DNA of 64,000 bases from contig JBELML010000020.1 in the NCBI GenBank assembly GCA_042095835.1, forward strand, positions 1-64,000, given 5' to 3'. Source of the stretch: DATFKA01 sp042095835. GTDB taxonomy: Bacteria; Bacteroidota; Bacteroidia; Chitinophagales; Saprospiraceae. How positions within the stretch are numbered: the stretch's first letter is position 1; the number at the start of each line of letters is the position of its first letter. This document shows, piece by piece, positions 17,942 through 26,892 of the stretch. The position numbers were made by a program, and so were the translations under genes. The notes below the pieces were generated by a model that saw nothing but the letters and a program-made list of their open reading frames with translations, made no database searches and had not been told where the DNA came from.

Positions 17942-18151
17942 ATGTGCTAAACCCAATCCTAAGGTCTCCCCCAGTCCCAAGGTCTCCCAATCCCAANNNN
18001 NNNNNNNNNNNNNNNNNNNNNNNNNNNNNNNNNNNNNNNNNNNNNNNNNNNNNNNNNNNNNNNNNNNNNNNNNNNNNNNNNNNNNNNNNNNNNNNNATGT
18101 GCTAAACCCAATCCTAAGGTCTCCCCCAGTCCCAAGGTCTCCCAATCCCAA
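17942..18151. other. Assembly gap (100 N, 17997-18096) with duplicated 55-bp flanks
   Basis: The 55 bases before the N run (17942-17996) are identical to the 55 bases after it (18097-18151). This is what is expected when two contigs sharing a k-mer-sized end are joined with a fixed 100-N spacer. The true locus probably has one copy, or an unknown number of repeat units, here. Confidence 0.9.
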
Positions 18152-18235
18152 GGTCTCCCGGTCCCCCAGTCTCCCTGTCCCTCAGTCTCCCAGTCCCCCA
18201 GTCTCCAAGTCCCAAAGTCCCCAGTATCTACATCA
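17955..18235 (-). repeat. G-rich low-complexity tract after pdxH (interrupted by gap)
   Basis: On the minus strand this is a run of GGGACTTTGGGACTTGGAG-like units following the pdxH stop codon. It mirrors 17454-17755. On the + strand it appears as AAGGTCTCCC and CCCCAGTCTCC units. The N run interrupts it. Confidence 0.75.
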
Positions 18236-18252
18236 ACAAATCTCCACATGAA

Positions 18253-18897
18253 TCATGGGGCTAGCCGCTCTATCGACCACTCTCCTCCTTCCAACTGATA
18301 CTGAATACGATCGTGTAATCTGCTAGGTCGACCTTGCCAAAACTCGATCAATTCAGGTTTGACGATAAAGCCTCCCCAATGATCTGGACGTGGGAGTTGC
18401 TCCTGGTTTTCAAATTCGTTTTCTAGGCGTTGTACTTCTGTTTTTAAGACAGAGCGATCGGGTATGCTTTGGCTTTGTGGAGAAGCCCAAGCTCCTATTT
18501 GACTCCCCTTGGGTCTGCTTTGGAAATAAGCAGTAGATGCTTTGGGGCTAATCTTTTCTACCTGGCCTTCGATCCGTACTTGGCGGTGAAGTTCCAACCA
18601 ATTGAATACTAAAGCCGCAAAAGGCTGGGTCGCCAATTCTTGTCCTTTTCGGCTTTGGTAGTTAGTGAAAAAGACAAACCCATTCGCGTTGACTTCCTTG
18701 AGTAGCACTACTCTAGCTGCTGGTCTACCTTTACTATTAATTGTAGATAATACCATAGCATTAGGTTCGAGCACTTTGCTATCCATTGCTTCTTTAAACC
18801 ATTGCTCAAATTGCCTCATTGGATGAGCATCTACATCGCTGAGATCGAAATCAAGTGCTGCATATTCTTCTCGAAGATCATTAAGATTCAAAAGCAT
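18253..18897 (-). CDS. pdxH: Pyridoxamine 5'-phosphate oxidase
   Basis: PdxH uses FMN and oxygen to make pyridoxal 5'-phosphate from the pyridoxine or pyridoxamine phosphate. The 214-residue protein shows the N-terminal block LREEY, the FMN site PNAMVLSTINSKGRPAARVVLLK (about residues 46-68), FFTNYQSRKGQEL, and the C-terminal PLP/FMN region IEFWQGRPSRLHDRIQY (about 189-205). Length and motifs are those of the complete family, so it is intact. It is monocistronic, with a perfect intrinsic-terminator sequence in its upstream region (18972-18996). Confidence 0.95.
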   Translation of the reverse strand: MLLNLNDLREEYAALDFDLSDVDAHPMRQFEQWFKEAMDSKVLEPNAMVLSTINSKGRPAARVVLLKEVNANGFVFFTNYQSRKGQELATQPFAALVFNWLELHRQVRIEGQVEKISPKASTAYFQSRPKGSQIGAWASPQSQSIPDRSVLKTEVQRLENEFENQEQLPRPDHWGGFIVKPELIEFWQGRPSRLHDRIQYQLEGGEWSIERLAP

Positions 18898-18971
18898 AAG
18901 TAGCGTTTTTCTTAAAGTAAATTAGGATGAGATAACGGATGAAGAGCTAGGGAAGTTTTTAACAAAAGTGT

Positions 18972-18996
18972 AAAAAAAACCCTCGAAGACCGAGGG
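18972..18996 (-). terminator. Intrinsic terminator in the region upstream of pdxH
   Basis: On the minus strand it reads CCCTCG-gtctt-CGAGGG followed by eight T. It lies 75 bases upstream of the pdxH start codon and about 175 bases after the RND operon terminator, so it is not needed by any annotated gene. It may end a small RNA or act as an attenuator in the pdxH leader. A possible 8-codon frame (ATGATTATAAGA...TAG) ends about 20 bases before the hairpin. Confidence 0.6.
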
Positions 18997-19172
18997 CGAA
19001 AAGATAAAAACAAAAACTATGAACAAACAATTCTTATAATCATAATTGAAAGGCCTGTATAAAAGCCTTGTAAAACCTTAAAATAAAGGTATTTCTATAA
19101 TTCAACAAGTAACAGACGTAAAGAGTCGACCGAATACCCGCTTTAACAGACAGATTAACTAATCTCAATAGA

Positions 19173-19210
19173 AAAGGCGTTGAATTGGGCTTGCCCAATT
19201 CAACGCCTTT
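19173..19210 (-). terminator. Terminator of the RND efflux operon
   Basis: A perfect 17-bp stem (AAAGGCGTTGAATTGGG and its complement) with a 4-base loop lies 22 bases after the RND gene stop, followed on the minus strand by TTTTC. The region between here and pdxH (18898-19172) has no gene. Confidence 0.88.
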
Positions 19211-19231
19211 CATCAATCTTTTACCAAAATC

Positions 19232-22200
19232 CTAGTCAATATTTAACACCCTACGAATCCAGGCCGTAAATCGATAGGACATCCAGTACATCGATGGTAC
19301 GACGATCAAAGTTAGGAAAGTAGCAAACACTAAACCATAAATCACCGTCCAAGCCATAGGACCCCAGAATGCTGCATTGTCTCCACCAATAAAAATTTGT
19401 GGATCCAAATCAGAAATTAGGGTAAAGAAGTTGATATTGAAACCGATCGCTAATGGGATCAAGCCTAAAACCGTGGTAATTGCTGTCAACAATACAGGAC
19501 GCAGACGCGTACTACCACCTTTTACAATCGCTTCTTTTACATCTTCTTTAGTTAAGGCGAATTCGTTTTTGACACCTAAAGCATCTATTTTCTCCTTGGT
19601 CACCAGTTTGATGTAATCAATCAATACAATGGCATTATTCACCACTACACCCGCCAGAGATATAATACCTACTCCTGTAAATACGATGGAAATGCTCCTA
19701 CCTGAAAAGGCATAACCCAAGAATACACCGATCGTACTGAACAGAATAGATAAGGCAATAATGACTGGTGAAAGTACGGAGTTGAATTGTGCAACCATCA
19801 ATAAAAAGATGATCAGCAAAGCAACTACAAAAGCGCCTATTAAAAACTCTAAGTCTTCGGCCTGCTGCTGCTGCTCTCCGGTAAACTCGTAAGAGAAACC
19901 TTCGGGCAGATCATAAGCTTGCATATAATCATCCATTTGAGCAATGATCTCATTGGCATTATAACCCCTGAGGACACCAGAATAGATGGTCACTACCCTA
20001 TCTAAGTCTTTCCGCTTGATCGCACTGTAAGTAGAGGTGTACTCCACATCCGCTACGGAGGAAATAGGTACTTGGGTTCCGTTATTACCGATCATGATGC
20101 GTTGGTTGAGAACGTCCTCTACGCTATTGCGGTACTTCTCATTCAAGCGAACCATTATGGGGTAATCGTCTTCACCTTCCTTGTATTTACTCACTTCACT
20201 ACCGAAGATCGCAGTACGAATAGTATTCGATACGTCCATTGTAGAGACTTCATATCTACGGGCCGCTTCTCGATCTAGGTTGACGATGAGTTCAGGTTTA
20301 CCTACAGAAACATCGGCTTTCAAATTCTCAATTCCTGGAATATTCTTACTATTGATATAGGTAATCACCGACTCCGAAAGGATGGACAATTGGTCGATGT
20401 CTTCTCCAGAAATTTCAAGATTAATCGGCTTACCGGTAGCGGGGCCATCGGCATTTTTTTCTACTTGAATCTCTACCCCAGGGTATTTGGCAACCGCTGC
20501 CCGTATATCTTCCATAATATCGAAAGTAGAAACGCCACCTCTATCCTCACTCGGCACAAAAGAGACCGTCAGACGCGCTCTATTGGGAGAAGCTCCTGGT
20601 TCTGGTGGTGCATTCGGATCAGAGGTGTTTTCTCCTATTTGAGAAAGGACTGCTTCTACAATACCACGGTGCGGCTCAATCACCTTCTCCACCGTCTCTT
20701 CTAAGTCCTGCATCAATAGGTTGGTGGCTTCAATATCTGTGCCTAAAGGCATTTCTACAAAGGCATTGATATACAAAGGATCAGCAGTTGGGAAAAATTC
20801 TACCTTAGGTGTTCTAATACCTAATAAAACGATTGAGAAAATCAATAGTACAAAGGTCCCCAATAATATCAGAAATGGAACTCTCAGGGCCCCGCGGATA
20901 AATTTATCATAAGCTGCTTCTAGAACTGGCAAAAAGCCATTCTGGAAAGAAAATGCAGCTGGGCGCAATACAAAAAAGTTGAGTAAAGTCAAAGTAATCG
21001 CAAAACCCATAAGGTTTCTCAACCATTGCGCACCTCCTATCTGTCCTAAAATCGCTATGACGAGCATCACTCCACAGGAAATTAAAACCCTTCTAATCTT
21101 TTTCCTTTTAGCAGTTCGATCGGTCAACTGTACATCAATCTTCATTAGAGCAGCGGTAAATACAGGATTGATCACCAAAGCTACAAACAGAGAAGAAGAC
21201 AACACGATGATCAAAGTAATCGGTAGATATTTCATAAAACTACCTACCAAACCAGGCCAAAATGCCAGAGGCAAGAAAGCGGCTAAAGTAGTAGCTGTAG
21301 ATACAATAATCGGCACGGCCACCTCTGATGCTCCTCGCTTGGCAGCTTCTACGGCAGGGAATCCCTCTTGCATATATCGATAGATATTCTCTACCACCAC
21401 GATGCCATTATCTACCAAGAGTCCCAGGGCCAATATCAGCCCAAATAGTACTACGATATTCATGGTCACCCCTGCAAAGTAGAGGAACAGAATACCCATC
21501 AGCATAGAGAGTGGAATGGCAATACCCACGAAGGAAGCATTACGCAAGCCTAAAAAGAATAACAAGACGAGGGTCACCAAAATCACACCAGAAATAATAC
21601 TGTTCTCCAAGTTATTCACCTGTGTACGTGTATTATTCGACTGGTCATTAAAGGTAGTGATACTAAGGTCTTTAGGTAGCACGGTTTTGGCTTCTTCAAT
21701 GATCACTTTGATCTTATCGGCAGCTGCCAGCAAGTTTTCTCCACTCCTTTTCACAACATCCAAAGAAATCACCGGCAAAGCATCGGCCCGAGCTATACTC
21801 GTGCGGTCTTTATAACTAAAACTCACATCGGCTACATCTCTTAAGTAGACCGTCTGCCGATTTTCAGATTTGACAATGAGGTCATTCATCTCTTCTACAG
21901 AATCGAACTCTCCTTTGACCCTTACAGCCCTCCTAAAGTTGTTGCGTACAATTTCACCACCTGACATGGTGAGGTTCTCCGAAGCGATGGCGCCTTCAAT
22001 ATCGCGAAAGGAGACATTGACTGCCTGCATCTTGGCTAGATCTACATCGACTTTGACTTCTCGATCTCTACTTCCTTTCAGGTCTACATTAGATATCTCG
22101 GGGAGGTCTTCAATCTTATCTTGGAGGTATTCGGCGTAGTCTCTAAGCTCTTCATTGTCATAATCACCTGATACATTCACCGTAACAATAGGCAATTCCG

Positions 22201-22636
22201 AAAAATTGATATCTAGTACGGTAGGGTCAGCGTCTAAATCCGAAGGCAATTCACTTTTAGCGATATCTACCGCATCTTTTACTTTTCGAAGCGCATCCTC
22301 AATTTCAACATCTGATTGAAATTCCGCAGTGATGACAGAGTAATCCTGAATAGAAGTTGATCGGATCGTCTTGATCCCATTGATCTCTTGCAGCTCCTTT
22401 TCGATGGGACGCGTAATTAAGCTCTCGATATCCTCAGCCGAGTTACCAAAGTAAGGCGTATTGACATAAATTTGGGGCAATTCCACTTCTGGAAACTGCT
22501 CCTTGGCCATTCGCTGGTAGCCAAAGATACCGAGTACTAATATGATACCCGCTAGTAGGAATATACTAGTCGAGTTATCGACGGCGATATTGGTCAAGCC
22601 AAACTGCCGCACTTTTTGATTTTGGTTATTATCCAT
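19232..22636 (-). CDS. RND efflux transporter permease
   Basis: This inner-membrane proton-driven pump of about 1134 residues belongs to the AcrB/HAE-1 group of RND transporters. The typical plan is visible: one N-terminal membrane helix, a large periplasmic loop, a block of helices with LGLLVDNGIVVVENIYRYM (the family's charged TM4 motif), then the second repeat with its own periplasmic loop and helix block. TARLRPVLLTAITTVLGL-like sequence occurs near residue 1050. The chosen ATG at 22636 overlaps the adaptor stop by 8 bases; an ATG at 22657 would add 7 residues. Gene order tetR-tolC-adaptor-pump shows a complete tripartite system. Substrates (drugs, bile-like compounds, solvents) cannot be told from sequence. 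Confidence 0.92.
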   Translation of the reverse strand: MDNNQNQKVRQFGLTNIAVDNSTSIFLLAGIILVLGIFGYQRMAKEQFPEVELPQIYVNTPYFGNSAEDIESLITRPIEKELQEINGIKTIRSTSIQDYSVITAEFQSDVEIEDALRKVKDAVDIAKSELPSDLDADPTVLDINFSELPIVTVNVSGDYDNEELRDYAEYLQDKIEDLPEISNVDLKGSRDREVKVDVDLAKMQAVNVSFRDIEGAIASENLTMSGGEIVRNNFRRAVRVKGEFDSVEEMNDLIVKSENRQTVYLRDVADVSFSYKDRTSIARADALPVISLDVVKRSGENLLAAADKIKVIIEEAKTVLPKDLSITTFNDQSNNTRTQVNNLENSIISGVILVTLVLLFFLGLRNASFVGIAIPLSMLMGILFLYFAGVTMNIVVLFGLILALGLLVDNGIVVVENIYRYMQEGFPAVEAAKRGASEVAVPIIVSTATTLAAFLPLAFWPGLVGSFMKYLPITLIIVLSSSLFVALVINPVFTAALMKIDVQLTDRTAKRKKIRRVLISCGVMLVIAILGQIGGAQWLRNLMGFAITLTLLNFFVLRPAAFSFQNGFLPVLEAAYDKFIRGALRVPFLILLGTFVLLIFSIVLLGIRTPKVEFFPTADPLYINAFVEMPLGTDIEATNLLMQDLEETVEKVIEPHRGIVEAVLSQIGENTSDPNAPPEPGASPNRARLTVSFVPSEDRGGVSTFDIMEDIRAAVAKYPGVEIQVEKNADGPATGKPINLEISGEDIDQLSILSESVITYINSKNIPGIENLKADVSVGKPELIVNLDREAARRYEVSTMDVSNTIRTAIFGSEVSKYKEGEDDYPIMVRLNEKYRNSVEDVLNQRIMIGNNGTQVPISSVADVEYTSTYSAIKRKDLDRVVTIYSGVLRGYNANEIIAQMDDYMQAYDLPEGFSYEFTGEQQQQAEDLEFLIGAFVVALLIIFLLMVAQFNSVLSPVIIALSILFSTIGVFLGYAFSGRSISIVFTGVGIISLAGVVVNNAIVLIDYIKLVTKEKIDALGVKNEFALTKEDVKEAIVKGGSTRLRPVLLTAITTVLGLIPLAIGFNINFFTLISDLDPQIFIGGDNAAFWGPMAWTVIYGLVFATFLTLIVVPSMYWMSYRFTAWIRRVLNID

Positions 22637-23804
22637 TATTTGCAGCGTTTTGCTCATTAAAAATTTCGATAGGTTCTTGATCTGCTAGGCCACGCGAACC
22701 GCGATCGATTAAGGTCTCGTTGCCTTGCAAACCAGTAGTCACAATCACCTGCCCTTTGTAGCTTTCACCTGTAGTGATATATACCTTCTTGGCCAACAAA
22801 TCAGCATCCTGATTATTGGTAACCATGACATATTTTTTACCACCTACTTCTTCTTGTACCAAGTCGATCGGAATGATGACGACGTCCTTTTCTGCATAAT
22901 CTTGCACCTTAACAATAGCCAATAAATTCGGCTTTAGTTGTCCTCCTGGGTTTCCTGTATTCACCTCTACCTTAAAGGTACGGTTGGCTGGATTGATGGT
23001 CGATCCAATCAGGTTCACCCGGCCATTTTGCTCCATATCTAGTGCCGGATAAGTGATACTCACCTGGTCACCTCTACGTACATTCTGTAGAAAATTCTCT
23101 GGTAAATCGGCCACCACCTTCAGGCGATTGAGGCTTAGGATTTCGATGATTGGTGCACCGGTCATTGCGAGTTCGCCTGCTTCCATCCCTACGCGATCTA
23201 CCACACCAGAAATTGGAGCGTAGACCTTAGCTTTCGTCAATTGATATTCAACAGTCTCTCTAGATTTACGGAGGCGCTCTACGCTATTTTTAGCTTCCAG
23301 GTATTGGAGCTCCGAACCAATATTTTGCTTCCAAAGACGATCTTGACGGGCAAATACGTCTTCAGCTAACTCCAATGATTTATCAATTTCAGCCAATTGT
23401 TTATTGACTTGATCCATATCGAGGGTAGCGATCAATTGACCTTTACGGACACGATCTCCTTCTTTGACAGTAACAGACAATAATCTACCAGGCACTTCTG
23501 CGGAGGCAGCAGCTGTTTCATCAGCTTCGACGGTTCCTTGGATTTCAGCATAGCGTTGAAAATCTGTTTTTTCTACGGCTATGGTCGTCACTAACTTCTT
23601 GGTAGCAGTGGCAGCTGGGTCTAATTCAGCAATTTCTGCTTCTAAGTTTTCGATCTCCGAAGTGAGAGATTGGAGTGTATTTCTTTTTTCTACTAGTAGG
23701 GCGCGTTTGTCCTCTAGGCTAGTAGCGCTGTTGTCACTTGCAGCCGGTTGTTGGCAGGCATTTAATAAAAAAGCCAATACCACTAGTGATTTTAATCGAT
23801 TCAT
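22629..23804 (-). CDS. RND periplasmic adaptor lipoprotein (AcrA type)
   Basis: The adaptor (about 391 residues) links the RND pump to the TolC channel. From the ATG at 23804 it starts with the lipoprotein signal MNRLKSLVVLAFLLNACQ. A coiled coil with heptad-like LVEKRNTLQSLTSEIENLEAEIAELD follows, then the biotinyl-lipoyl-like half VPGRLLSVTVKEGDRVRKGQLIATLD. An alpha-hairpin and second lipoyl half (KVYAPISGVVDRVGMEAGELA) come next, then the beta-barrel and membrane-proximal domains. An upstream ATG at 23876 would put 24 unlikely residues in front of the signal. It lies 101 bases after tolC. Confidence 0.92.
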   Translation of the reverse strand: MNRLKSLVVLAFLLNACQQPAASDNSATSLEDKRALLVEKRNTLQSLTSEIENLEAEIAELDPAATATKKLVTTIAVEKTDFQRYAEIQGTVEADETAAASAEVPGRLLSVTVKEGDRVRKGQLIATLDMDQVNKQLAEIDKSLELAEDVFARQDRLWKQNIGSELQYLEAKNSVERLRKSRETVEYQLTKAKVYAPISGVVDRVGMEAGELAMTGAPIIEILSLNRLKVVADLPENFLQNVRRGDQVSITYPALDMEQNGRVNLIGSTINPANRTFKVEVNTGNPGGQLKPNLLAIVKVQDYAEKDVVIIPIDLVQEEVGGKKYVMVTNNQDADLLAKKVYITTGESYKGQVIVTTGLQGNETLIDRGSRGLADQEPIEIFNEQNAANNG

Positions 23805-23905
23805 TGTTATAAAGAGTGTGATTTTTAGATTGATTTTTATGCAGGTAAAAAGGCTTAGATAGCAGTGTACATTCACCTTTTAAACCTATGGTATCCATGA
23901 TCTTT

Positions 23906-25252
23906 TTATTTCCCAAGTGCTTTACGCAAATTGAATTTAGCAATCGTCAGGTCATATAAAGCTTGGATGTAATTGGCCTGAGAGGTATAAAGGCTTTGCT
24001 CCGCCTGATTAACCTCAATGCTAGAACCGACGCCCTCGCGATATTTGATTTGGGTAGTATTGTAAATTCGCTCTGCGAGCGCTAAATTTTTCGTTTGTGA
24101 TTCCAAGCTTTTGGTAGCCGTTTGGTAAGCCTTACGGGCATTATTCACCTCCAAGTAGATCGAGCGCTCCACATCATCCTTTTGGTTCATGCTGATCTCT
24201 TTAGTAATCTTGGCTCTTTCGACCTTGGCCTTTTTATCCCAGCCATCAAAAATAGGAACCTGTACATTCACGCCGACTAGGGCATTAGGTGCCCAAAATC
24301 CATCTTCGCGGGTATTACTTTGGTAGGTTTGTGTATAGCTTGCGAAAGCTCTCACTTTTGGGTAGTAGCCCATCTTATTGACCTCGACATTCAAGTCATT
24401 GAGTTCAACGCCTTTATTGATAAAGTCCATCTCCGGGCGTAGAGTCGTATTGATGTCTCCCACCAAATCTTCTTCACTAACATCGGCAGCAATAGACTCT
24501 AGGTCTTCGGTCACCGAAACATTGGAAATTCCTTTAGCATTTAAGGCAAACTTGAGCACCTCAGTGGCTATTTCCTTTTGGCGGCTCAGGTTTTCCTGTT
24601 CTACCTTAAGGTTAGCTAGTGACAATTCGAGGCGATCAACATCCAATTGTTCGGCAAAGCCCTCGGTATAGAGTGCTTTGGTTTCCTTATAAAGTGTCTC
24701 TAGGTTGCTGACATTGGAGGTCAAAATTTCTAGATTTTTATCTAGTAAAAGGACCGGCAGGTAGGCATCGATTACATTATTGCGTACCTCGCGCTTCTTG
24801 ACCAACAACTCGCTGGCTACATACTCGCGGTAGACACGCGCTGCTTTCAAAGCCGTGATATAACTACCGTCGAAGACTAAAGCATCTAAGGTAAGTGCAG
24901 CATTGAAGTTGTTTTTCAGAAAGAAAGATACTTCTCTACTGACGGGCTCATTGGGATTTTGGGCAGACAAGAAATCTACAAAAGCATCGGGCAAAGCCTG
25001 TGCTGGTACTTGCAGGTATCTTTGATAGCCCAATTCTCCACTCAATTGAGGGATACCAATAGCTCGGTTTTCAATAATGCGCTCCTCAGCATCTACGATG
25101 TTGAGCTGTGCATTTTTCATTTCATTACTATTCTGCCAGGCATAGTCGATCGCTTCCTGTAGTGTCAGTTGGATAGACTCTTGAGATTGCACACCAAAGG
25201 GTAGCAATAAGCCCAGTAAAATAGCCCATTGTTGAAGGCGATTTATTTTCAT
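23906..25252 (-). CDS. TolC-family outer membrane efflux protein
   Basis: The 448-residue protein has a signal peptide (MKINRLQQWAILLGLLLPFGVQSQ) and two OEP repeats of mostly long helices, the TolC channel-tunnel layout. Characteristic features are the QLTLQEAIDYAWQNSNEMKNAQ opening, VNVQVPIFDGWDKKAKVERAK in the second repeat, and the C-terminal YREGVGSSIEVNQAEQSL ... QALYDLTIAKFNLRKALGK. It forms the outer-membrane exit of the tripartite pump encoded directly downstream. The gap to tetR is only 32 bases, so they are probably co-transcribed. Confidence 0.93.
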   Translation of the reverse strand: MKINRLQQWAILLGLLLPFGVQSQESIQLTLQEAIDYAWQNSNEMKNAQLNIVDAEERIIENRAIGIPQLSGELGYQRYLQVPAQALPDAFVDFLSAQNPNEPVSREVSFFLKNNFNAALTLDALVFDGSYITALKAARVYREYVASELLVKKREVRNNVIDAYLPVLLLDKNLEILTSNVSNLETLYKETKALYTEGFAEQLDVDRLELSLANLKVEQENLSRQKEIATEVLKFALNAKGISNVSVTEDLESIAADVSEEDLVGDINTTLRPEMDFINKGVELNDLNVEVNKMGYYPKVRAFASYTQTYQSNTREDGFWAPNALVGVNVQVPIFDGWDKKAKVERAKITKEISMNQKDDVERSIYLEVNNARKAYQTATKSLESQTKNLALAERIYNTTQIKYREGVGSSIEVNQAEQSLYTSQANYIQALYDLTIAKFNLRKALGK

Positions 25253-25284
25253 AGTGAGCGTTTTATAATTCGGGTGTGATTTAA

Positions 25285-25905
25285 TTAATCAATATGGTTT
25301 AAGTTCGATTCTAAATGATCATCTAATAAGGCCAAACCTTGAGGTGAAGCGATACCGTAGACATGATAAATAATCTGCTGCCTCACTAAAGCTTCGTGAT
25401 TATATTTATCCATTGGGAATAAGTCTACATCTACCAATAAAGTGGTGCAGCCAACGAATAATTTGGCGATAATATCCGCTTTGATCGAAGCTCGATAGAA
25501 GCCTTCACTGATACCGCGCTGGATATTATCCATAATCAATCCATAGACATAGCGGTTGTGCAATTGCTTCATCTGCCGCCAGGTCTTTTTATAATACTTT
25601 TCTAGATCATACATCGTCGTAGGGCTCACCTTACGAAGAGTCTGTATGATATAGCGAGCGACTTTTAAAATCTCGTCGATCGAGTCTACGGCCTCTTCCT
25701 TGATCTGCTTGAAAGCCAGAATATCTCGCTGGATATGTTGCTGAAATATCTGCTCTATCAAGTCCTGCTTATTATCCACATACTGGTATAAGGTCTTTTT
25801 GGATATACCTAGTTCCCTAGCGATATCATCCATAGTGACACTCTTTATACCGTAGCGCATGAAGAGGGCGTCCGTCTTGTTTAAAATTTCCTGCTTGGTA
25901 TCCAT
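25285..25905 (-). CDS. TetR/AcrR-family repressor
   Basis: This 206-residue regulator has a classic TetR helix-turn-helix at the N-terminus: KTDALFMRYGIKSVTMDDIA then LGISKKTLYQYVDNKQDLI (about residues 10-48). A helical ligand-binding domain with no recognisable ligand signature makes up the rest. It is the first gene of the efflux operon and so likely represses itself and the pump. A consensus promoter and an overlapping GGAAAC/GTTTCC inverted repeat lie 76-126 bases upstream of its start. Confidence 0.9.
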   Translation of the reverse strand: MDTKQEILNKTDALFMRYGIKSVTMDDIARELGISKKTLYQYVDNKQDLIEQIFQQHIQRDILAFKQIKEEAVDSIDEILKVARYIIQTLRKVSPTTMYDLEKYYKKTWRQMKQLHNRYVYGLIMDNIQRGISEGFYRASIKADIIAKLFVGCTTLLVDVDLFPMDKYNHEALVRQQIIYHVYGIASPQGLALLDDHLESNLNHID

Positions 25906-25980
25906 TCAAATTGGTTCCTTACCGCCGATTGTCGGGTGAAATGGCTAGCGCCTTTCTGGAGATATGGCGGATTTGGTTCA

Positions 25981-26011
25981 CAAATATACAGCCTAAAAAC
26001 GTAGGAAACAA
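25981..26011 (-). promoter_or_regulatory. Bacteroidota-type promoter of the tetR-efflux operon
   Basis: On the minus strand, TTG (26011-26009), exactly 20 bases, then TATATTTG (25988-25981). This is a full match to the Bacteroidota -33/-7 consensus with ideal spacing. The predicted start of transcription is about 70 bases before the tetR ATG. Confidence 0.7.
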
Positions 26012-26031
26012 TTTTAAGTTTAAAAGTTTCC
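26004..26031. promoter_or_regulatory. Candidate TetR operator
   Basis: GGAAAC (26004-26009) and GTTTCC (26026-26031) form the ends of a 28-bp imperfect palindrome that covers the -33 element of the tetR promoter. Size and place fit an autorepressor site; binding is inferred. Confidence 0.45.
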
Positions 26032-26199
26032 GAAGTTTTAATATTTAATTTACACCAGCAAAAAAGGTTGGTTGAGGTGCTTATTTTCCAGAATCTTGTA
26101 TGGGAAATCACAGCTTAATCAAAAGAAAGATTAGTGGATTAGAATGCCATTTTTGTGGAAGCAGTTGTTTGGAGCGAGGGTTGCTTTCTTGTATCCATC

Positions 26200-26799
26200 C
26201 TAAGCATTGCCCAACAAATTACGGTAATCCTCCTCAGTATCCACATCAAAGGCGGCCTTGGGTAGATCGACTGGGTAAAGCGCATCTGGTTGGTTTCGTA
26301 AAATGGCCCTCGCACCACGATCACCTTCTAGCTCTCTAAGCATAGCCAACCAAGCTTTAGGAAAGATCACCGGCACTCCTACCCTATTTAAATATCGAGC
26401 GACTATTGCTTTTTCTGGATTGGCTTGGTGCGCCTCAAAAAGTGGTTGCAAATCAAACGGTTCTATTTTGACTTGATCACAAACCATGATCAGTATAGCT
26501 TCAATATTTGGAAAAGCTTGTAGTAGTACATTAGTACCTGTCCGGATGGAACTGCCCATTCCTTCTGGCCAGTCGGGATTATGCGTAAACGGCAACTTAT
26601 GCTTAGATAAGTGGGCTTCTACCTGCTCTTGCCTGGCTCCGGTGACTATAATAATCTGGTCAGGTGGTACAAACCTAGCTGCTACATCAAAAGTATGCTG
26701 AACGAAAGATTTCCCCTTCCATTCCAACAATTGTTTTGCACGGCCTAAACGAGAAGATTGGCCTGCGGCGAGTATAATTGCTGCGTAGTTGATCATCAT
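26200..26799 (-). CDS. MobA/MocA-like nucleotidyltransferase
   Basis: The 199-residue protein belongs to the MobA-like NTP transferase family, with the signature AAIILAAGQSSRLGRAKQLLEWKGKS-type N-terminus holding the nucleotide loop (about residues 6-26). MVCDQV near residue 90 carries a metal-binding Asp, and VPVIFPKAWLAMLRELEGDRGARAIL lies near the C-terminus. This matches MocA-type molybdenum cofactor cytidylyltransferases. Those usually sit beside xanthine-dehydrogenase-type genes, none of which is nearby, so the acceptor is uncertain. It is monocistronic and divergent from the TM2 gene. Confidence 0.8.
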   Translation of the reverse strand: MMINYAAIILAAGQSSRLGRAKQLLEWKGKSFVQHTFDVAARFVPPDQIIIVTGARQEQVEAHLSKHKLPFTHNPDWPEGMGSSIRTGTNVLLQAFPNIEAILIMVCDQVKIEPFDLQPLFEAHQANPEKAIVARYLNRVGVPVIFPKAWLAMLRELEGDRGARAILRNQPDALYPVDLPKAAFDVDTEEDYRNLLGNA

Positions 26800-26892
26800 T
26801 AACTAAAGTATAACAATTTTCTTATAGGGCCACCTTGGCAATAGCTCATCTCTTATATGAAAACTAGATAATCACTTTTTAAAATCAAATTC

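Noticed and set aside
17464..18249. Open reading frames through the GACTTGG/AAGGTCTCCC tracts
   Set aside because: They encode only periodic Trp/Gly/Leu/Thr-rich strings, exist on both strands, and cross the N gap. They are products of the low-complexity DNA.
19018..19040. Short + strand frame ATGAACAAACAATTC... as a leader peptide
   Set aside because: No + strand gene follows within reach; the next genes on both sides are on the minus strand.
20979..21383. Long antisense frames opposite the RND pump, and similar ones opposite other genes
   Set aside because: They are shadows of strong coding sequence on the other strand, with no homology or initiation context.
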